NCBI GenBank assembly: GCA_030544235.1
Contig: CM060474.1
Location: 2,760,001-2,824,000, forward strand
Reading direction: 5' to 3'
DNA: 64,000 nucleotides
Source: Lepturacanthus savala
Taxonomy: Eukaryota; Chordata; Actinopteri; Scombriformes; Trichiuridae
The notes beneath the pieces were generated by a model. It saw nothing but the letters and a program-made list of their open reading frames with translations. It did no database searches and was not told where the DNA came from. This document shows, one piece after another, positions 1-13,025 of this stretch; position 1 is the stretch's first letter, and each line of letters begins with the position of its first letter. The translations under genes and the position numbers were made by a program.

Positions 1-339
1 AGTTGCTCTTTCAAGTCCGCTCACCTAAAAATCCACACAGACTAACAGGCAATGATTATATGATACCGATTGATTGATTTCCAGGTTTCCTTTAACTGTA
101 TTGACATTCACAATCCATTTTCTCAAAGCTGTGCTGACAGCTTTGAGACAACACAAGCTTCAGACTGATGGAGATTAAAGTGCTGCTTGTCCTTCCTTTA
201 TCCCCTGCATTCGTTTCCTCTCCACTCTCTGTCCTCCCTCTTCCCTCCTTCCTCTCTCTCTTCACCCTAACAGCCACAGCAGTTATTACTACTTAAAGTA
301 CTGCACTTGCTGACAGGGAGGTTTGTGGTTTTGTGTTTG

Positions 340-342
<3 letters not shown>

Positions 343-388
<46 letters not shown>

Positions 389-440
389 CGTATATGAGAG
401 CATGCATGCGTGTGTGTGTGTGTGTGTGTGTGCGTGCGCT
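343..440. repeat. (GT)n microsatellites
   Basis: Pure (TG) at 343-384 and again at 411-432, separated by CGTGCGTATATGAGAGCATG. A third tract lies at 554-587. Confidence 0.95.
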
Positions 441-552
441 GTAAAACACTGGTCTGATGGCTCCTGTGGGTATTTCAGAAGCCACAGTCGCTTCTCTAAA
501 GTTCAAGCAATTACATTTTCCGACCGGGTGCCATTTGCAAAACAGTCTTTGG

Positions 553-588
<36 letters not shown>

Positions 589-800
589 TGCATGTGTGTG
601 TGTGTCCTGCTTATATGGGTATCTGTGATTGTTTATGTGTCTTTCTGTTTTAAGTCATAAACTGTACCTTATATGAAAAAAAAAATCTTTGTCAAGTACA
701 GAAAAGAGTTGCTGAAAGAGTGAATATTGTACCATTTCTTTTCTAAATTGCAATTAAATAAATGTTAAATATTAACTGATTATACTCTGATCTATTAGAT

Positions 801-835
801 CTATTGCTAACTATTCGTGGAATAGTTAGCAATAG
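801..835. repeat. Perfect hairpin, 16-bp stem, 3-nt loop
   Basis: CTATTGCTAACTATTC, loop GTG, then GAATAGTTAGCAATAG. No mismatch. Confidence 0.85.
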
Positions 836-971
836 TTATTCTATATATTTATTATATAAATATAATATTATTCTATGGATAATCAATCTATATAATGTGA
901 GTTTCTGAAATGATTGGCAAACATATGGTACTTCTTCATGATATTTTAATAATTTGAGATGCACATGTAAA

Positions 972-1334
972 GGCGACACTGTGGAGCTAGCGCTGTTGCC
1001 TCACAGCAAGAAGGTCGCAGGTTCAAGACCTCCTTGGTCCTGGGTCTGGGACCTTTCTGTGTGGAGTTTGCATGTTCTCCCTGTGTCTGCATGGGTTTTC
1101 ACCGGGTACTCTGGCTTCCTCCCACAGTCCAAAAACATGCTGAGTCACCATAATTGGTGACTCTAAATTGCCCGTAGGTGTGAGTGTGTGAGTGAATGGT
1201 GTGTGTGCCCCACGATTGGCTGGCGACCATCTGGGGTGTATCCCTGCCTCTTGCCGTAACGTGCTGGGATAGGCTCCAGCAGACCCCTGCGACCCTAATG
1301 AGGAATAAGCAGGTATAGAAAATGACTGACTGAC
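972..1334 (+). mobile_element. SINE-like teleost interspersed repeat, near full length
   Basis: The copy opens with a tRNA-like head (GTTGCCTCACAGCAAGAAGG, then GGTTCAAGACC resembling a B box). A body follows with TTTCTGTGTGGAGTTTGCAT, CACAGTCCAAAAACATGC and CTGGGATAGGCTCCAGCAG. It ends in TATAGAAAATGACTGACTGAC, a short tandem tail. Three other copies or fragments occur in this window, which defines it as a dispersed family. The tRNA origin is inferred from the B-box-like motif only. Confidence 0.85.
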
Positions 1335-2949
1335 ATGTAAACATACCAGTAACATAAATGGTTAATCATATATATCACTATATGTTAAGGATATTTTTAT
1401 TTACATGACTGATTTTCCTATTCAGTCTGAATTTTAATAAAATATGTAAAAGTTCCCTTTGATATTACTAATAGTAAGAGAGAATATGAGAAGAATATGA
1501 GAAGAAACACAATTTTAATTAGTTTACTATTTATTACCCCAAAAAGGTATGAAATTCACATGAGGTATGAGTTTTTCACAATATATAAGTTATATATATA
1601 CATATATATAAATGAGAGGTGGGGGAATACATTAATGTAATGTAGTTTTGCTTCAATTCATTGATCGATTCATCATAGTCTGTTTGACAGCACTATGTGC
1701 AACAACAGATTGAAGATATGTAGCTGATATGTGTAAACTGGGCTCTAAAGGCATATTTTGTAATGTTAAATGCAGTAATGTAGGGCTGGATCAGTGTAGG
1801 CTGATAGTCAGACTGCTGATGTGTTTGGCATGCTGCAGTAGATGTGTACATGACTGGAATGTGTCTCAGCAGCAGGTTTATGTCGGGGTTGGTTTAGAAT
1901 TACAGACCAGGATCGCACCAGTATGGGCAGTTAAAGGCCAACGCAGATAATTTTGGAGCAAAGCTGCCAATAGCCGATATTTTAGTTTTATGTTGCTGTC
2001 AAAGACATCGAAAAAAAAAAGTAGTAAACAGCATTTGAGATGGAAGGTTACTCTTACCAGGTTGCAGAGGTTGCACCATGAAGGCCATGCAACAGTGGAT
2101 TCCTACACTTCTACATACTGTCCTTGCACCTTGAGATGTGAAAAGTGTTTCAAGACTTTTGATCACCAGTGAAGAACACCCAAACAGCTTCAATGTTAAA
2201 GAGTTTCAGCCTCATTCTATGTTGCCTTGTTTTCACTCAAAAGCTCTAATTAACACTCAGTGCACTACCTGCCTTGTACAAAACAACTAATTATAAATAG
2301 GCTGGTGAATATAATGGAGTTTGTAGAGATCAACACAGAGCTAAGGAAAGAGTGAGTATTAAATTAATATGAACACTGGTAGGCTTAAAATAGCCAAAGA
2401 ACTTGATTAATGCAAATTTAAAATCCAATTTTCACCTCATTTTCAATTTTTATTTGAAATGTTAACACCCTTATTTGTCTTTGTATGATAATGTTGATGA
2501 TGTTTTTTTTTTTCCTTTTTCATTTAGGTTGTCAATGAGAAACAAGAAAATATGGAGAAAAAAAACATGTCTTGTTATTAATTATGGTAGCTGTTAGCCT
2601 AGAGCTTTACTTCTGGTGGAGGTGGTGTAGCAGTTCCCCCCTGCTCTCAGTCATTGTGCTAAGCTAAGTTTAGCTAAACTAAGGCTTTACCTGTCTCTGT
2701 AGCCTACTGGACAGACGTGAAACTGATATTGTGTGTGACAGCAAAGCAAGAATTTCACAGAATGTTATTTTTCTTCCTGTCATTGTTGTCTCTGGTTTTC
2801 TTTAAGGGAAGCAACTTTGCACAAAAAAACAACAACAGCTAGTTAGCGCCGCTTCGATGGAGTCCGTGTTTGCGGGGACGGTCGGGTTGAGCCGACTAGT
2901 TTGCGAGATATAGAGCTGGATCTGCAGAGGCTGTGAAGTTTGAGAGTAG

Positions 2950-2952
<3 letters not shown>

Positions 2953-3009
<57 letters not shown>
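2953..3009. repeat. (GT)28 microsatellite
   Basis: 57 bp of uninterrupted GT. Confidence 0.95.
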
Positions 3010-3010
<1 letters not shown>

Positions 3011-3482
3011 AGTGAGCAGAATGGGCTGCCAGATCTGCCATGGCTGCCATGGGCTTGACAGGATGACAGCTGTCACCAAGGAAATAGAGAGAGGAGGAGG
3101 AGAGAGGAGAGACACCGCCTCAAGGGAACACACACATTCTCTCAGACAAGGCCTGGAAGTTGTGTGTGTGTGTTATAGAATGTTTGTGTGCAGCCATGTT
3201 TGTTTGTGAGCCAATGAATTGCTGCAATGTGAGTATAATTGGTTTGTGTTTCAGTAATGTACACACTTATCTTCACATCAGCAATTACAGTATGTGTTAT
3301 GAAAAGGAACAAAGGGACAGTGTTGGAATGTGTTTACAAGGTGTGTGTGTGAATCAGTGTGTGTGTTTCCCCTGTGCATGTGTCGCCATGTGTTCTGTGT
3401 ATTAACTTTACTCTGCTTCATTAGTTTATATTGTAAATATGCCTGTCGTTGTATGACCTGTTTCAGTTTTGACTTGGTGATC

Positions 3483-3484
<2 letters not shown>

Positions 3485-3567
<83 letters not shown>
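3485..3567. repeat. (GT)41 microsatellite
   Basis: 83 bp of uninterrupted GT, among the longest dinucleotide runs in the window. Confidence 0.95.
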
Positions 3568-3568
<1 letters not shown>

Positions 3569-3865
3569 CCAGTGATAGTGACCCAGAGAGGCTGACACAG
3601 AGGGAGGAGCCCCCTAAGTGACCTGCAAAGCAGACCCATCCATCAACTTTCCCCTCTTTGTCTTTTTTTGTCTTCTCCCCCTCTCCACTTCTAAACTCGT
3701 ATTTCAGTGAACACTGTTCTTAAAGCCATAGCGGTTCCAGCTCCTGAAATGTGATGATTTAATATTTACATTTATAAAAAGAAACACATTATTTTTTAAT
3801 TAGACCTGTAGCATCAATTCAGCCTTCTCACACATTTACTCACTTTGAAAAACCCCTTGATACAG

Positions 3866-4012
3866 GGGTTACTATCAACTTCCACTCCTGATGTGACATC
3901 ACAACTGGCGCCATTTCTAAATGGCTTGTGTTCAGCAACACTGCATAGGCCCAGAACAGAATGAGTGGGTGGACTTATTATTTCCATAATAGGACCCCTT
4001 TAATATAACACA
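3866..4012. mobile_element. MITE-like repeat (CTATTATGG...AGGACCCCTTTA type)
   Basis: GTTACTATCAACTTCCACTC, CTGATGTGACATCACAAC and CATAATAGGACCCCTTTAAT are repeated, diverged, at 9074-9363. The right end is that of a familiar fish non-autonomous DNA element. Confidence 0.65.
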
Positions 4013-5984
4013 GATAAAAGCAGAAAAAAACAACTCATATTTAAGCAGCTGTAACTATTGAGTTTGTCATTATTGTTTGATTATTTTTCTGTCAGTGGAT
4101 TAACACTAATTAAGAGGGGAACTACAACTCAAAAGGTTTTAACACACAGAATATGCATTATGACACCATACAGCTCAATTGTGCTCATGAACAAGTTCCT
4201 TCACAAACAAAACCACCAGAGAGACAGAGTGTTTTATCGTTTCATCTAGAGGCAAAATCCGGGAGCTGCTCTGCAGACGGTGAATAATGGAACTGCTCCC
4301 AGGACACTGTGAGAGCAGCCGGGGTGATTTTACTGAGATATGAGGACATTTTCTCATTCACAGCTGGAAGTCTCTACATTCATATAAAAACTCATTTGGA
4401 AGGGATACCTGAAGCAAAAAATTCTTTGAGCCCAGATATTCAGTCACTAATTTAATATCAGTGAGATGGCCTCTAAAAAAGTGTCACATCACATATCACA
4501 TTAATTTAAATCTCGACGCTTGGATTTGCAGCTTAGGGAGACAGTTGTCTGCAGTTGTAGATATTCAATTTATTGTCCCAAATCACAGGAATACCAACGT
4601 GTAAATTACGATCAATCCACACAAACTACTTGGATTTTTTTTTTTTTTTTTTCAGTTGTGCAAATCTGACTGTGTGTTTACACGCAGGCTGTCGTCTCAC
4701 AGCTAGGACAGAAATGAAGGATTGTCGATCAGCAATGTGCACATTTGTTACCCTGCATTATGAGTTTTTTTCTGCCGGTGACAAATGTTTGTTTGTTTCA
4801 TGAAATAATGAATGTTTGCAACCTTCCAGCCTTCCTCAAATAGGATGAAATAGTGAGAAAATAGAAAACATAGATCATGGTCAGGTGTCGCTTTGCATTA
4901 TTTTGTGGCTATGCTGAGGAGCAGAGGGAGCTAATTTTCCCTTTTTGAGCAACTGAAATCATGTATTATTAATATAGTGGTCAATTTATGTTGTGTACCT
5001 CTGATATGCGTTTGGATTAACTACATATTTACTTTTTTCCAGCTGAAGAAACCCCTCGATGGCTTGTAAATTGACTCTAATCGCATGCCTTTTCCACCAG
5101 AGAAATGAATATGTTGAGTTTAGGAATGCCTGTGATAAAGCCTTGCATCTGTCCAACTCTATTGTGAACGAGGTGAGGTAATATAATATGAGCTGCCCTG
5201 CAGTATCTAGCTAGGAAGGTACCAATCAAAATCAGGATCATGTTTCATTCACCCAGCGTGTTGCCTCCTGCAGGGAGGGGTTTGTATGTGTGTGTGTGTG
5301 TGGCTCCGCAGAGAGGGAGGGGTTAAAAAGAGATGATTAATCAGGGGGCTTGCAGTGTGCGGGTGTCAGTGTGTGCTTGCGTGCATGTGTATCCATGTGT
5401 ATTTGTGTGTGTGAACAGGGTTGAATGGGGGGTCTGGCATCCAAGCGGCAAGGTAATGAGTGGAGCCATAGTGTGTGTGGACCTCTAGCCTCTGCAGTGG
5501 AGAGGAGGGGGGCATGAGTGGAATACAGAGAGATGCTGTTTCTCCTGCTGATGGCTCTGTTGGTTATGGATGAAACAGTCCTAACCTCTTTTAGAGGCAG
5601 CCCCACCAATTCTCTGTGGTGAACGGAGTTCACTTCCCTCGGCAGCCGAAAGGATATTAGCTTGACTTGACGTGTGTCATTAGGCCCAAGAGTCACATGA
5701 TTGTTTGCACCTAAAAGGAGAACCCGTATGTTTTGTATCTATGACGCACAAACATACACAGAAATAATACAAATAATATATTTAAAATATTTTTTAAAAA
5801 ATGCAAAAACATGCCCTATAAATAAACATGAAATCACAACTAATGAATTGTCGGATAATTCCTGAACACTTCATTATAGGAGTAAGTGTAAGGTTGACCA
5901 TAGGCCTTTCTAGCAACTTTTTGGAAATTGAATTGAATCCCAGCAATGAGAAATGTTTTATTTATTTTAAATGTATGTCCTTTT
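4013..5984. other. Non-genic DNA
   Basis: Unique-looking AT-rich sequence with a T-run at 4635-4652. No gene or recognised repeat. Confidence 0.65.
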
Positions 5985-6180
5985 ATAACAAGCTAAAAAA
6001 GTGCGAAAATGTAAAGCTTAACAATAAAAATACAGCAGCGTGTAAATTTCAAGAACTTTCAAGTATTTGTATTATATAATATAGACAAGAAGGGGAGAGA
6101 CCAATATTGAAAATCAATTTCTGTTAATTTGTTGTATATTTTATGAGTTGAATTTCAAAAAAAGATCTGGAAAAAACAGC
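5985..6180 (+). repeat. Partial copy of dispersed repeat A
   Basis: AAGTGCGAAAATGTAAAGC, ACAGCAGCGTGTAAATTTC, TATAATATAGACAAGAAGG and CAATTTCTGTTAATTTG match, with substitutions, the longer copies at 11585-12150 and 35650-36195. Confidence 0.6.
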
Positions 6181-6562
6181 AGAATCTAGAATCTCCTCTG
6201 ACGTTGGCTAAAACCAGTGTTGTGGCACTTTTGCTTGAGGCAGTTGTAACCTATATTTACAAGAAGCTAACTCCATCATTCATTATTATCAAAGACCAAT
6301 ATTCAAGAAAATGTAGAACCTGGGTGACAAAATAGTAGCCTTGAAATTCTGTGGCCATGAATGACTACTTTGATATGGAACTGATATTTTTGGACTCCAG
6401 ACTTGCTTTGAATTCATCTATCTATGAAGTAACATCTCTGTGTCTGTGGCTTCCATATCTCTCTGACCGTTTGGCAGATCAACCTCAACTGTTGGATGTA
6501 GCTGCACATGGAACAATGGTGTATGTCCTTTTATGTGGATTTTTTTGGATAGATATTAAAAA

Positions 6563-6613
6563 GCCCCATGACCCTAATGAGGAAAAAGCGGTTATAGAAA
6601 ATGACTGACTGAC
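6563..6613 (+). mobile_element. 3' end fragment of the SINE-like repeat
   Basis: About 50 bp (CCCCATGACCCTAATGAGG, then the TATAGAAAATGACTGACTGAC tail) matches the end of the copy at 972-1334. Only the tail survives; a 5'-truncated insertion is the likely cause. Confidence 0.75.
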
Positions 6614-8589
6614 TAAGATATTCAGAAGATCATTAGCATCATTAGCATCATTAAAAATTCAAATCCCATAGGCGTGTTGTGGTAGTGTAGGGGTATAGTA
6701 GAGTGTTGCAGTTTATAGCCTCACTCTTAAGCAGCAGATCCTGGCTGGAGCAGTCCTTTGCTACATTTCTACCCCCCTCTCTCTCCCATCACTTCCTATT
6801 TGGCTTCTATATGATAAAAGCATCTATGTCACAAAAAAGCTTTTACAAAAAAGCCCATAGACATGCATATCACAGTGCTATCCTGCAGCAATATGTTAGC
6901 CGGTTTAGCTGCTAATTTATTTCTCGTGTTAACCCAGGCTACTGTGGGCCACAGTCGTATTACTCCAAGATGTGTTCAGAGACCTCAGGAAATCCCAATA
7001 TTATCACCTAACAGAACAGAATCTGGCCTAAACTCATTTTTTATAGACACATATAACAGTAACGCGCCCAGGTTGGTGCACGATACAGAAAAAAGTATGA
7101 AGTAAGAGATTTATCATAATTCCAGTTTTACTTGGTCTATCAACACAATTTCAAAACTGATGTAGATTGACATCTGACATCTTTCAACATAAACTGTATG
7201 CCCGTGTCTTACCCCATGTACAATTTGTCTATGTACTAAGTATTACAGTATAGTAGTATTGTATTAAGACTATGTAACAGTCCAACACACCCTAATTTGG
7301 CGAGAACATAACAAATCTACTTAAGCTTACATGCATACTTCCTACAGGCACGGCACTAGTAAATGATAATTTATATGTGTCAACCGAGCTTTACAAGTTT
7401 GGTTTACAAGGTTCCTAATTCTGTAACGCATCAGTGTGCACCAGAGATTTAGATCCAACTAGCTAAATAAAAACTGCTTGAATTACTTAAGAGATGTTGA
7501 GCTAGCTGTGTCATGGACACAACATGGACAACAGACTACAGATTAAGACTCCAATCATGGTATAATATCAACCATATAAACCACATCTGCAGAAGTCAGT
7601 GTTTTGAACTATTAGTGCTAGGATGAATTAAGCTATTTCTACAATTGTTTTTCTTGTAAAGTGTAAGCTATGTTAGCCCAATAACATGTTTTAAACAATG
7701 CTTCTATATATCTTTTTCTTTACTATTCAAGTGTCAACAAGATTTAAGCATCACTATGATAGTCTGGCTTGTTGCTAAAGTCAAATGATGCTATGCTAAT
7801 AATGCAATTGTGTCTTTATCAACCTAAAAGCCCTGATGAACCTATATGTGGTTCGGCTTTAGGAAATAAGTCGGTGTGTATGGTTCATATATCTCCAATA
7901 ACATGATTACACAGTGGTGAATTTATGTAAGGAGATGTAGCATAGAAAAAAATACAAGGTACAGAGAAGGAGATGGACAAGATAATTACTAGATTAAATT
8001 TGCAAAAAAAATATGTCAGTCCCTCCACCCCCAAACCACCTCCTCATCATGATTTTAGGAAATTGTGTGATGAAGAAGAAGCTGCAGTACAGGTCACTCC
8101 CAGGTGATTACTCGCTATTCACAACAGCGAGGGTCACGCAGGAAATGTGAGTTCACGTAAGCGGGAGCACCCAAGGGATCCGATGCGAGGGAGTGTTATT
8201 AACTCCCCCCAACCTGTTCCAATTGGTTCCTACTTGACATTAGCGGGAGAAAATGACATGCTTTTAGCAGCGGCTGCTCATATAAGAGGGTTACCTCTGT
8301 CATTTAGAGGCAAGAGCTGGTTGGAGCTGACAGAAGCCTTCGTTCTTAACAATAACCTGGTTTACAAGATGGAAAGGAAGTGGAGAGATGTTTGGAGGGA
8401 GGAAGAAAGGATGAGGTGGGAACATAATCCTGATTTATCCATCTTCCACCATTGACATGTTAATTTCCTGTGCTAATGCTAATTGTTACCTTGATTCCTC
8501 TAGTGTTGGGTGTTGTCAGCCACTAATGCCAGGCAAAGGTAGCTCATTGATCTGCACTAGCACGGCTCAGATATCCTGTAAGGGTGGTG
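6614..8589. other. Non-genic DNA with one unexplained open frame
   Basis: Mostly AT-rich. The segment 8147-8455 (+) is open for about 100 codons with a non-repetitive composition and no recognised similarity. It lacks an ATG at its beginning (first in-frame ATG near 8183). Confidence 0.55.
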
Positions 8590-8863
8590 TAGGCTGCAAC
8601 TAAAAACGGTTTTGGTGGTTGATTAATCTAGTGATTATTGAATTGATTAGTCAGTTTGTCATTTGGTTCATAAAATGGTGTAAAATGCCAATCTCTCTTT
8701 CCCAACCTAAAATATATTTTTTGTCCAGACCAAGCATTCCACAACCCAAAGTTTCATTGTTTTACTATTATCAAAAACTAAAGGAACCATAAAATAATCA
8801 GTTTTAAGCTAGAACCAGAGAATTTGGACATTTTATCTAATCAATTATTTGACTAATCATCGT
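8590..8863. mobile_element. Palindromic MITE, GGCTGCAACTA family
   Basis: The left end is TAGGCTGCAACTA and the right end ACTAATCATCGT. The centre contains the conserved TTGTCCAGACCA and CCAGAGAATTTGGACATT blocks. The element is a degenerate long palindrome rich in GATTAAT/ATTAATC. Several related copies in this window share the ends AGCTGCAAC...GTTGCAGCCCT, typical of an abundant fish non-autonomous hAT-like element (superfamily inferred). Confidence 0.75.
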
Positions 8864-9073
8864 ACCTAGCACCTAGTTGGACATATAGCAGCAATGCAGT
8901 CTGTCTTCTGTCTTCTTCTTCGTCCTGTTTTCCCCCTCCTTAATAAAACAGCAACTATACGGTGGTTGGTTGAGGACTGTGGAAATGTCCCGCCCATCAG
9001 AGAGCTGAGGTCGGTAGGAGAAACAGACGCCAAGTAGCAACATTCCAGAAAGGGGGAGCACCTCCATGGATCC

Positions 9074-9363
<290 letters not shown>

Positions 9364-11364
9364 AGTTAGCAATTAATTGACTAATTTTTGCTGCTGTACA
9401 GAGCATATTTAGGATTTTTCCCTATAGAAACATTCTGTTTAGCATTTGTGAACCTTTATAAATCCAGTTTTCTTTGGACACTCACTTTGAATTAATCGCA
9501 TGTTTTGGTCGTATTTCCCATTAGTGAGCTGACTGACACCAGCAATGAGGTACATGTTAAAAAGTCTAATCCCTGAATAGCCATTTTGAGGATCATCCTC
9601 AGTAGGATTTTCTCATTTCTCTCCTCCTTTTGTTACCCTGCAAAGTCTGGATGTAGAGGAACGCCACGCCACTTCAATCAATCCTGGACCTAATTAGGCC
9701 TCTGCCTCACCTCGCCCGGCGTAATGATGGCACAGGCACATAAAAAGCTTCCTTCGGCCGTATTTTCCTCCACTTCAAAAACTGTCTTCCCCGTAGACCA
9801 CCCCGCCACGATTTAGCAGTAGGTCTTTAGGTTTGTTTGTCCTCTGTTTTGTTTAGTCATTAAAGTTGTCACACTCGGTTTGGATCAAAGCAGCTTCAGG
9901 AGCGGTGCAAATTAACGTCCTAAATATTAGCGGTGACACCTCGTTAATGGGATGTAACGTGTCAGAGGGGAAGCGGGAAGCTAACGCGAGGTGAGGATTT
10001 TTTTTTCTTTTCTTTTCTTGTGTCCAGGGCATGGCGGGATGTTTCCTTTGGATGTGGAGCCCTGGTGGCGGCGTCTAACATTATGTCGAGCTGTGGTTTT
10101 CGGTCCGCGGAGGGTTGGTGTTGTGCAGTTGGCGGCGGGTGGTTGTAATTAGGAGCGCTGGCTGGGTGCTTGCAAGACGTTTTGCAGGTTGTCAGGCGGT
10201 GGGGGGATGGGGGGGGGTCGCAGCAGCGGCGGTGAAATGTGATTGACGGTGAGTGGGCACAGTGGTGGGCAGTGTGGCGGCTGTGGTTGGCTGAGATTGG
10301 CAGGCAGCTCTCTGTAAGTGCTTCTCTGACTGGCAGACATTAGGCCTATAGCCCTTTTGTGGTTCTCTGGGGTGTTTTCACACAACCATAGCCAGTTAGT
10401 GTGTGTGTCTGCGAGTGTGTGCGTGCACGTCACCGCCCGTAATCCCTCCGAGGCGTGTGGTTTCCTCTGAAAATCTTTAGCCAGGCACACAGATGTTCTG
10501 ACACACTTACACACTGATAGATGGATGGTTGTGTTTACCTACTTGCGAGTGTGTTTAACCTGGGTCCAGGCCAAAAAACGCTGGCAAATCATTTCCTGTG
10601 CAAGCGGCGTACACACACACACACACCGCACAGACTAGAGCTGAAGAGGCGCACTAATGAGAAAAGTTACAGAGGTTTATTTTAATGAGCGAGCCATGGC
10701 TCCGTCTCACGTCCACTGGTAAACAGCAACAATTGCAGCAACTCACTGAACTCTACCTGTGTGTGTGTGAGTGTGTGTGTGTGTGTGTGCGTGTGTGTGT
10801 ATGTGTGTGTGTGTGTGTGTGTGTTAACTTTATGCTGAGAGGTTGGCTTGCATCCCACATTTGCCTGGCTCGGGGCACTTGTTAGTACTATTGTCAAATT
10901 CCTTCATGAATACACACACACACACACCCGCAGGCACACATGCAGATGCTCAGAGCCAAATCAAATCTCAGCTGGCTAGACTCACGTTAAGGGCTTTTAA
11001 TGCAGCTGTCATTGGCTAGTCTACCCACACACAAATAATACACACACACTTAGTAGCAAACTGTCTTCCAACATATACCCAAACACACAGAGATGTATGT
11101 GTGAAATATAGACAGGGGAGGGGGTGGGGTAGTGGTGACACCGCAGTTAGCATTAGCCTCCGTTGCCATTCCCACAGCATGGCTGTCAGCCTACGCTTAG
11201 CTTAGCGTCTTCATCTGCAGAGGATTAGCATGCAGCAGTAGCCAGCGCTATCAGCTGAGCCTCCCTCTCTGATTATTCCTGATGCATTTGAAGCCTCCAC
11301 AGGGAAAGAGAGAAAGTGTGCACACACACACTCCGCCGCTCGGCGTATCAGCTCATTGTATTAA

Positions 11365-11366
<2 letters not shown>
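9364..11366. other. Non-genic DNA, moderately CpG-rich at 9650-10260
   Basis: CpG steps are more frequent from 9650 to 10260 than in the neighbouring sequence, with G-runs at 10200-10220. CA/GT tracts follow. It may hold a regulatory element. No coding signal. Confidence 0.5.
10758..10825. repeat. Interrupted (GT)n microsatellite
   Basis: GT tracts broken by GA, GC and AT steps. Confidence 0.9.

Positions 11367-11423
<57 letters not shown>
11367..11423. repeat. (GT)28 microsatellite
   Basis: 57 bp of uninterrupted GT. Confidence 0.95.
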
Positions 11424-11426
<3 letters not shown>

Positions 11427-11584
11427 GGGGATGTTAAGCAGATGTTTAGTGAATGCAGCTTAGACAAGAGCCAAGCAAGGGCCTTTACAAGTCCACAGCA
11501 GCATTACACAGCAGTACCTATGTATACTTTTAGTAAACTTTTGTATTATTGTATATTAAATTAGTCAAAATTATAACATATCTG

Positions 11585-12150
11585 CATATTTAGGCCTGAA
11601 TTGAGCCCCAGCACCCCTAAAATTTGAGATTTAAAATTTTGACTCTCTGTCCCTTTTTTTAACAAACTAGAAAAGTATGAAAAAATACAATACTTACGTA
11701 ATATTTTAAAAACAAAAATACAGAGGCTTGTAGATATCAAGGATTTTTCTTGTTTTGAAGTGTTCTTGTATGTATTTGTATCATATAATAGAGATAAGAA
11801 GGAAAAATACATTGAAAACATCAATTTCTGTTGATGTGTTTTGCAATTTGTGCATTATATTTCAAAATAAAAGTCGAGAAAACAGTCCAAAGTCCATTTT
11901 TGGTATTTCTGGTCCTGCTACATTTTAGTGCAATGCATTCAAAAATAAAAGTCCAAAAAAAATAAGCCCAATGTCCATTTTTGGTGTATTTGGTCCCCTT
12001 TACAGGGGTCTATATATATTTCCCCACAAAATCTGATGCTTCTCTTTCATAAATGTGTGAATGAAATTGCGGTAAAATGTACAAAACAGTGATCTTTATC
12101 TTTCCTGGCCAATCTGGTCTGCTCCCTAAACCTCTGAATTCTGTCACACC
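11585..12150 (+). repeat. Dispersed repeat A, long copy (~565 bp)
   Basis: It starts near CCCAGCACCCCTAAAATTTG, includes ATAGAGATAAGAAGGAAAA, TTTCAAAATAAAAGTC and AAATGTACAAAACAGTGA, and ends TCTGGTCTGCTCCCTAAACC. The matching copy in the CELF2 intron at 35650-36195 allows the limits to be set. No coding capacity was recognised, so it is probably a non-autonomous DNA element. The class is not known. Confidence 0.65.
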
Positions 12151-12562
12151 CATTAAATAAACACAATGTTGTCATGAAGTTTTTCCACGTGGGGTCTGGT
12201 CATCTCTAGTTAAAGATCCTTGGCATAAACCTGTATACACGCACATTACACTTGTTCTTTAGCTTTAGCGACTCAGTTTTAGCAGAGTATCCAAAGAGCC
12301 CGTGGGACAGACCCAATAGCGCTACTTGTGAGTATCGCTGTTATGGAAATGGCAATTTAGTCTGTTTCAGGACTCCGGGGAGAATCAGAGGTACGGTTCA
12401 ACAAGTGCCCCAGGGGCTCATTATGGAAATCGTTGCTCTCAGAAATAGGCCAAAACTATAAAGAACCCACACACACATCCAAGTCAGATGTAGACAGGAG
12501 TTTTCACCAACTCGAATGGTTCCATCACATAATCCATGACAGTGTTGGGTCAGGACCCAGGG

Positions 12563-13025
12563 TAGAGCTGCAACAATTAGTCAATTAATCCAAGCTGATG
12601 CATTGTTCCCCCCAAAAAACCCAAACATTTCTTACTCTCCATGTATTTAGTGTGATTTGACCGTTTTGCATCTTTTTCGTCAAGACTTTTAAAATGAACT
12701 TGAAAACATTTATAGTTGCAATTGTGTTGCATTTAACAAAGATATTAGATCATACATTTCAACACAAGCAAATACGATTCTTGCTTGGAGGGAAGTGGCA
12801 TGGACGCATATAGTTAGTGTGTTATACTTAAAGCTGTAATGATTAATCAATTAGTTTCCAACTATAGCATTAATCACCATTGATTATTTTGATAATTGAT
12901 TATTCAGTTTGAGTCATCTTTAAGTAGAAAATGTCAAAATTCTCTGGTTCCAGCTTCTCAAATCTGATTATTTTCTGATTTCAATTGTTTCATTGCAGTT
13001 GCAGATCTTTGTTGTCCACTGCTGC
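12563..13025. mobile_element. Composite repeat: MITE ends plus a ~230-bp extra block
   Basis: The copy has the MITE end TAGAGCTGCAAC at 12563. A block follows at 12601-12830 (ACATTTCTTACTCTCCATGT, GCTTGGAGGGAAGTGGCATGG). Then comes MITE body from 12835 with GATTATTTTGATAATTGATT and CAAAATTCTCTGGTTCCAGC. The same block followed by the same MITE body occurs at 34205-34840. Confidence 0.65.

Larger units (their letters stand above)
1..971. other. Non-genic DNA
   Basis: GT microsatellites and AT-rich sequence with one perfect hairpin. Open frames here are translations of GT/CA runs. Confidence 0.7.
1335..3865. other. Non-genic DNA
   Basis: AT-rich, with two long GT microsatellites and a 14-bp palindrome AGTTTAGCTAAACT near 2669. 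No gene recognised. Confidence 0.65.

Noticed and set aside
267..660. Open frames of 67-108 codons on both strands
   Set aside because: They translate (GT)n/(CA)n into Cys-Val or His-Thr runs. No gene-like sequence.
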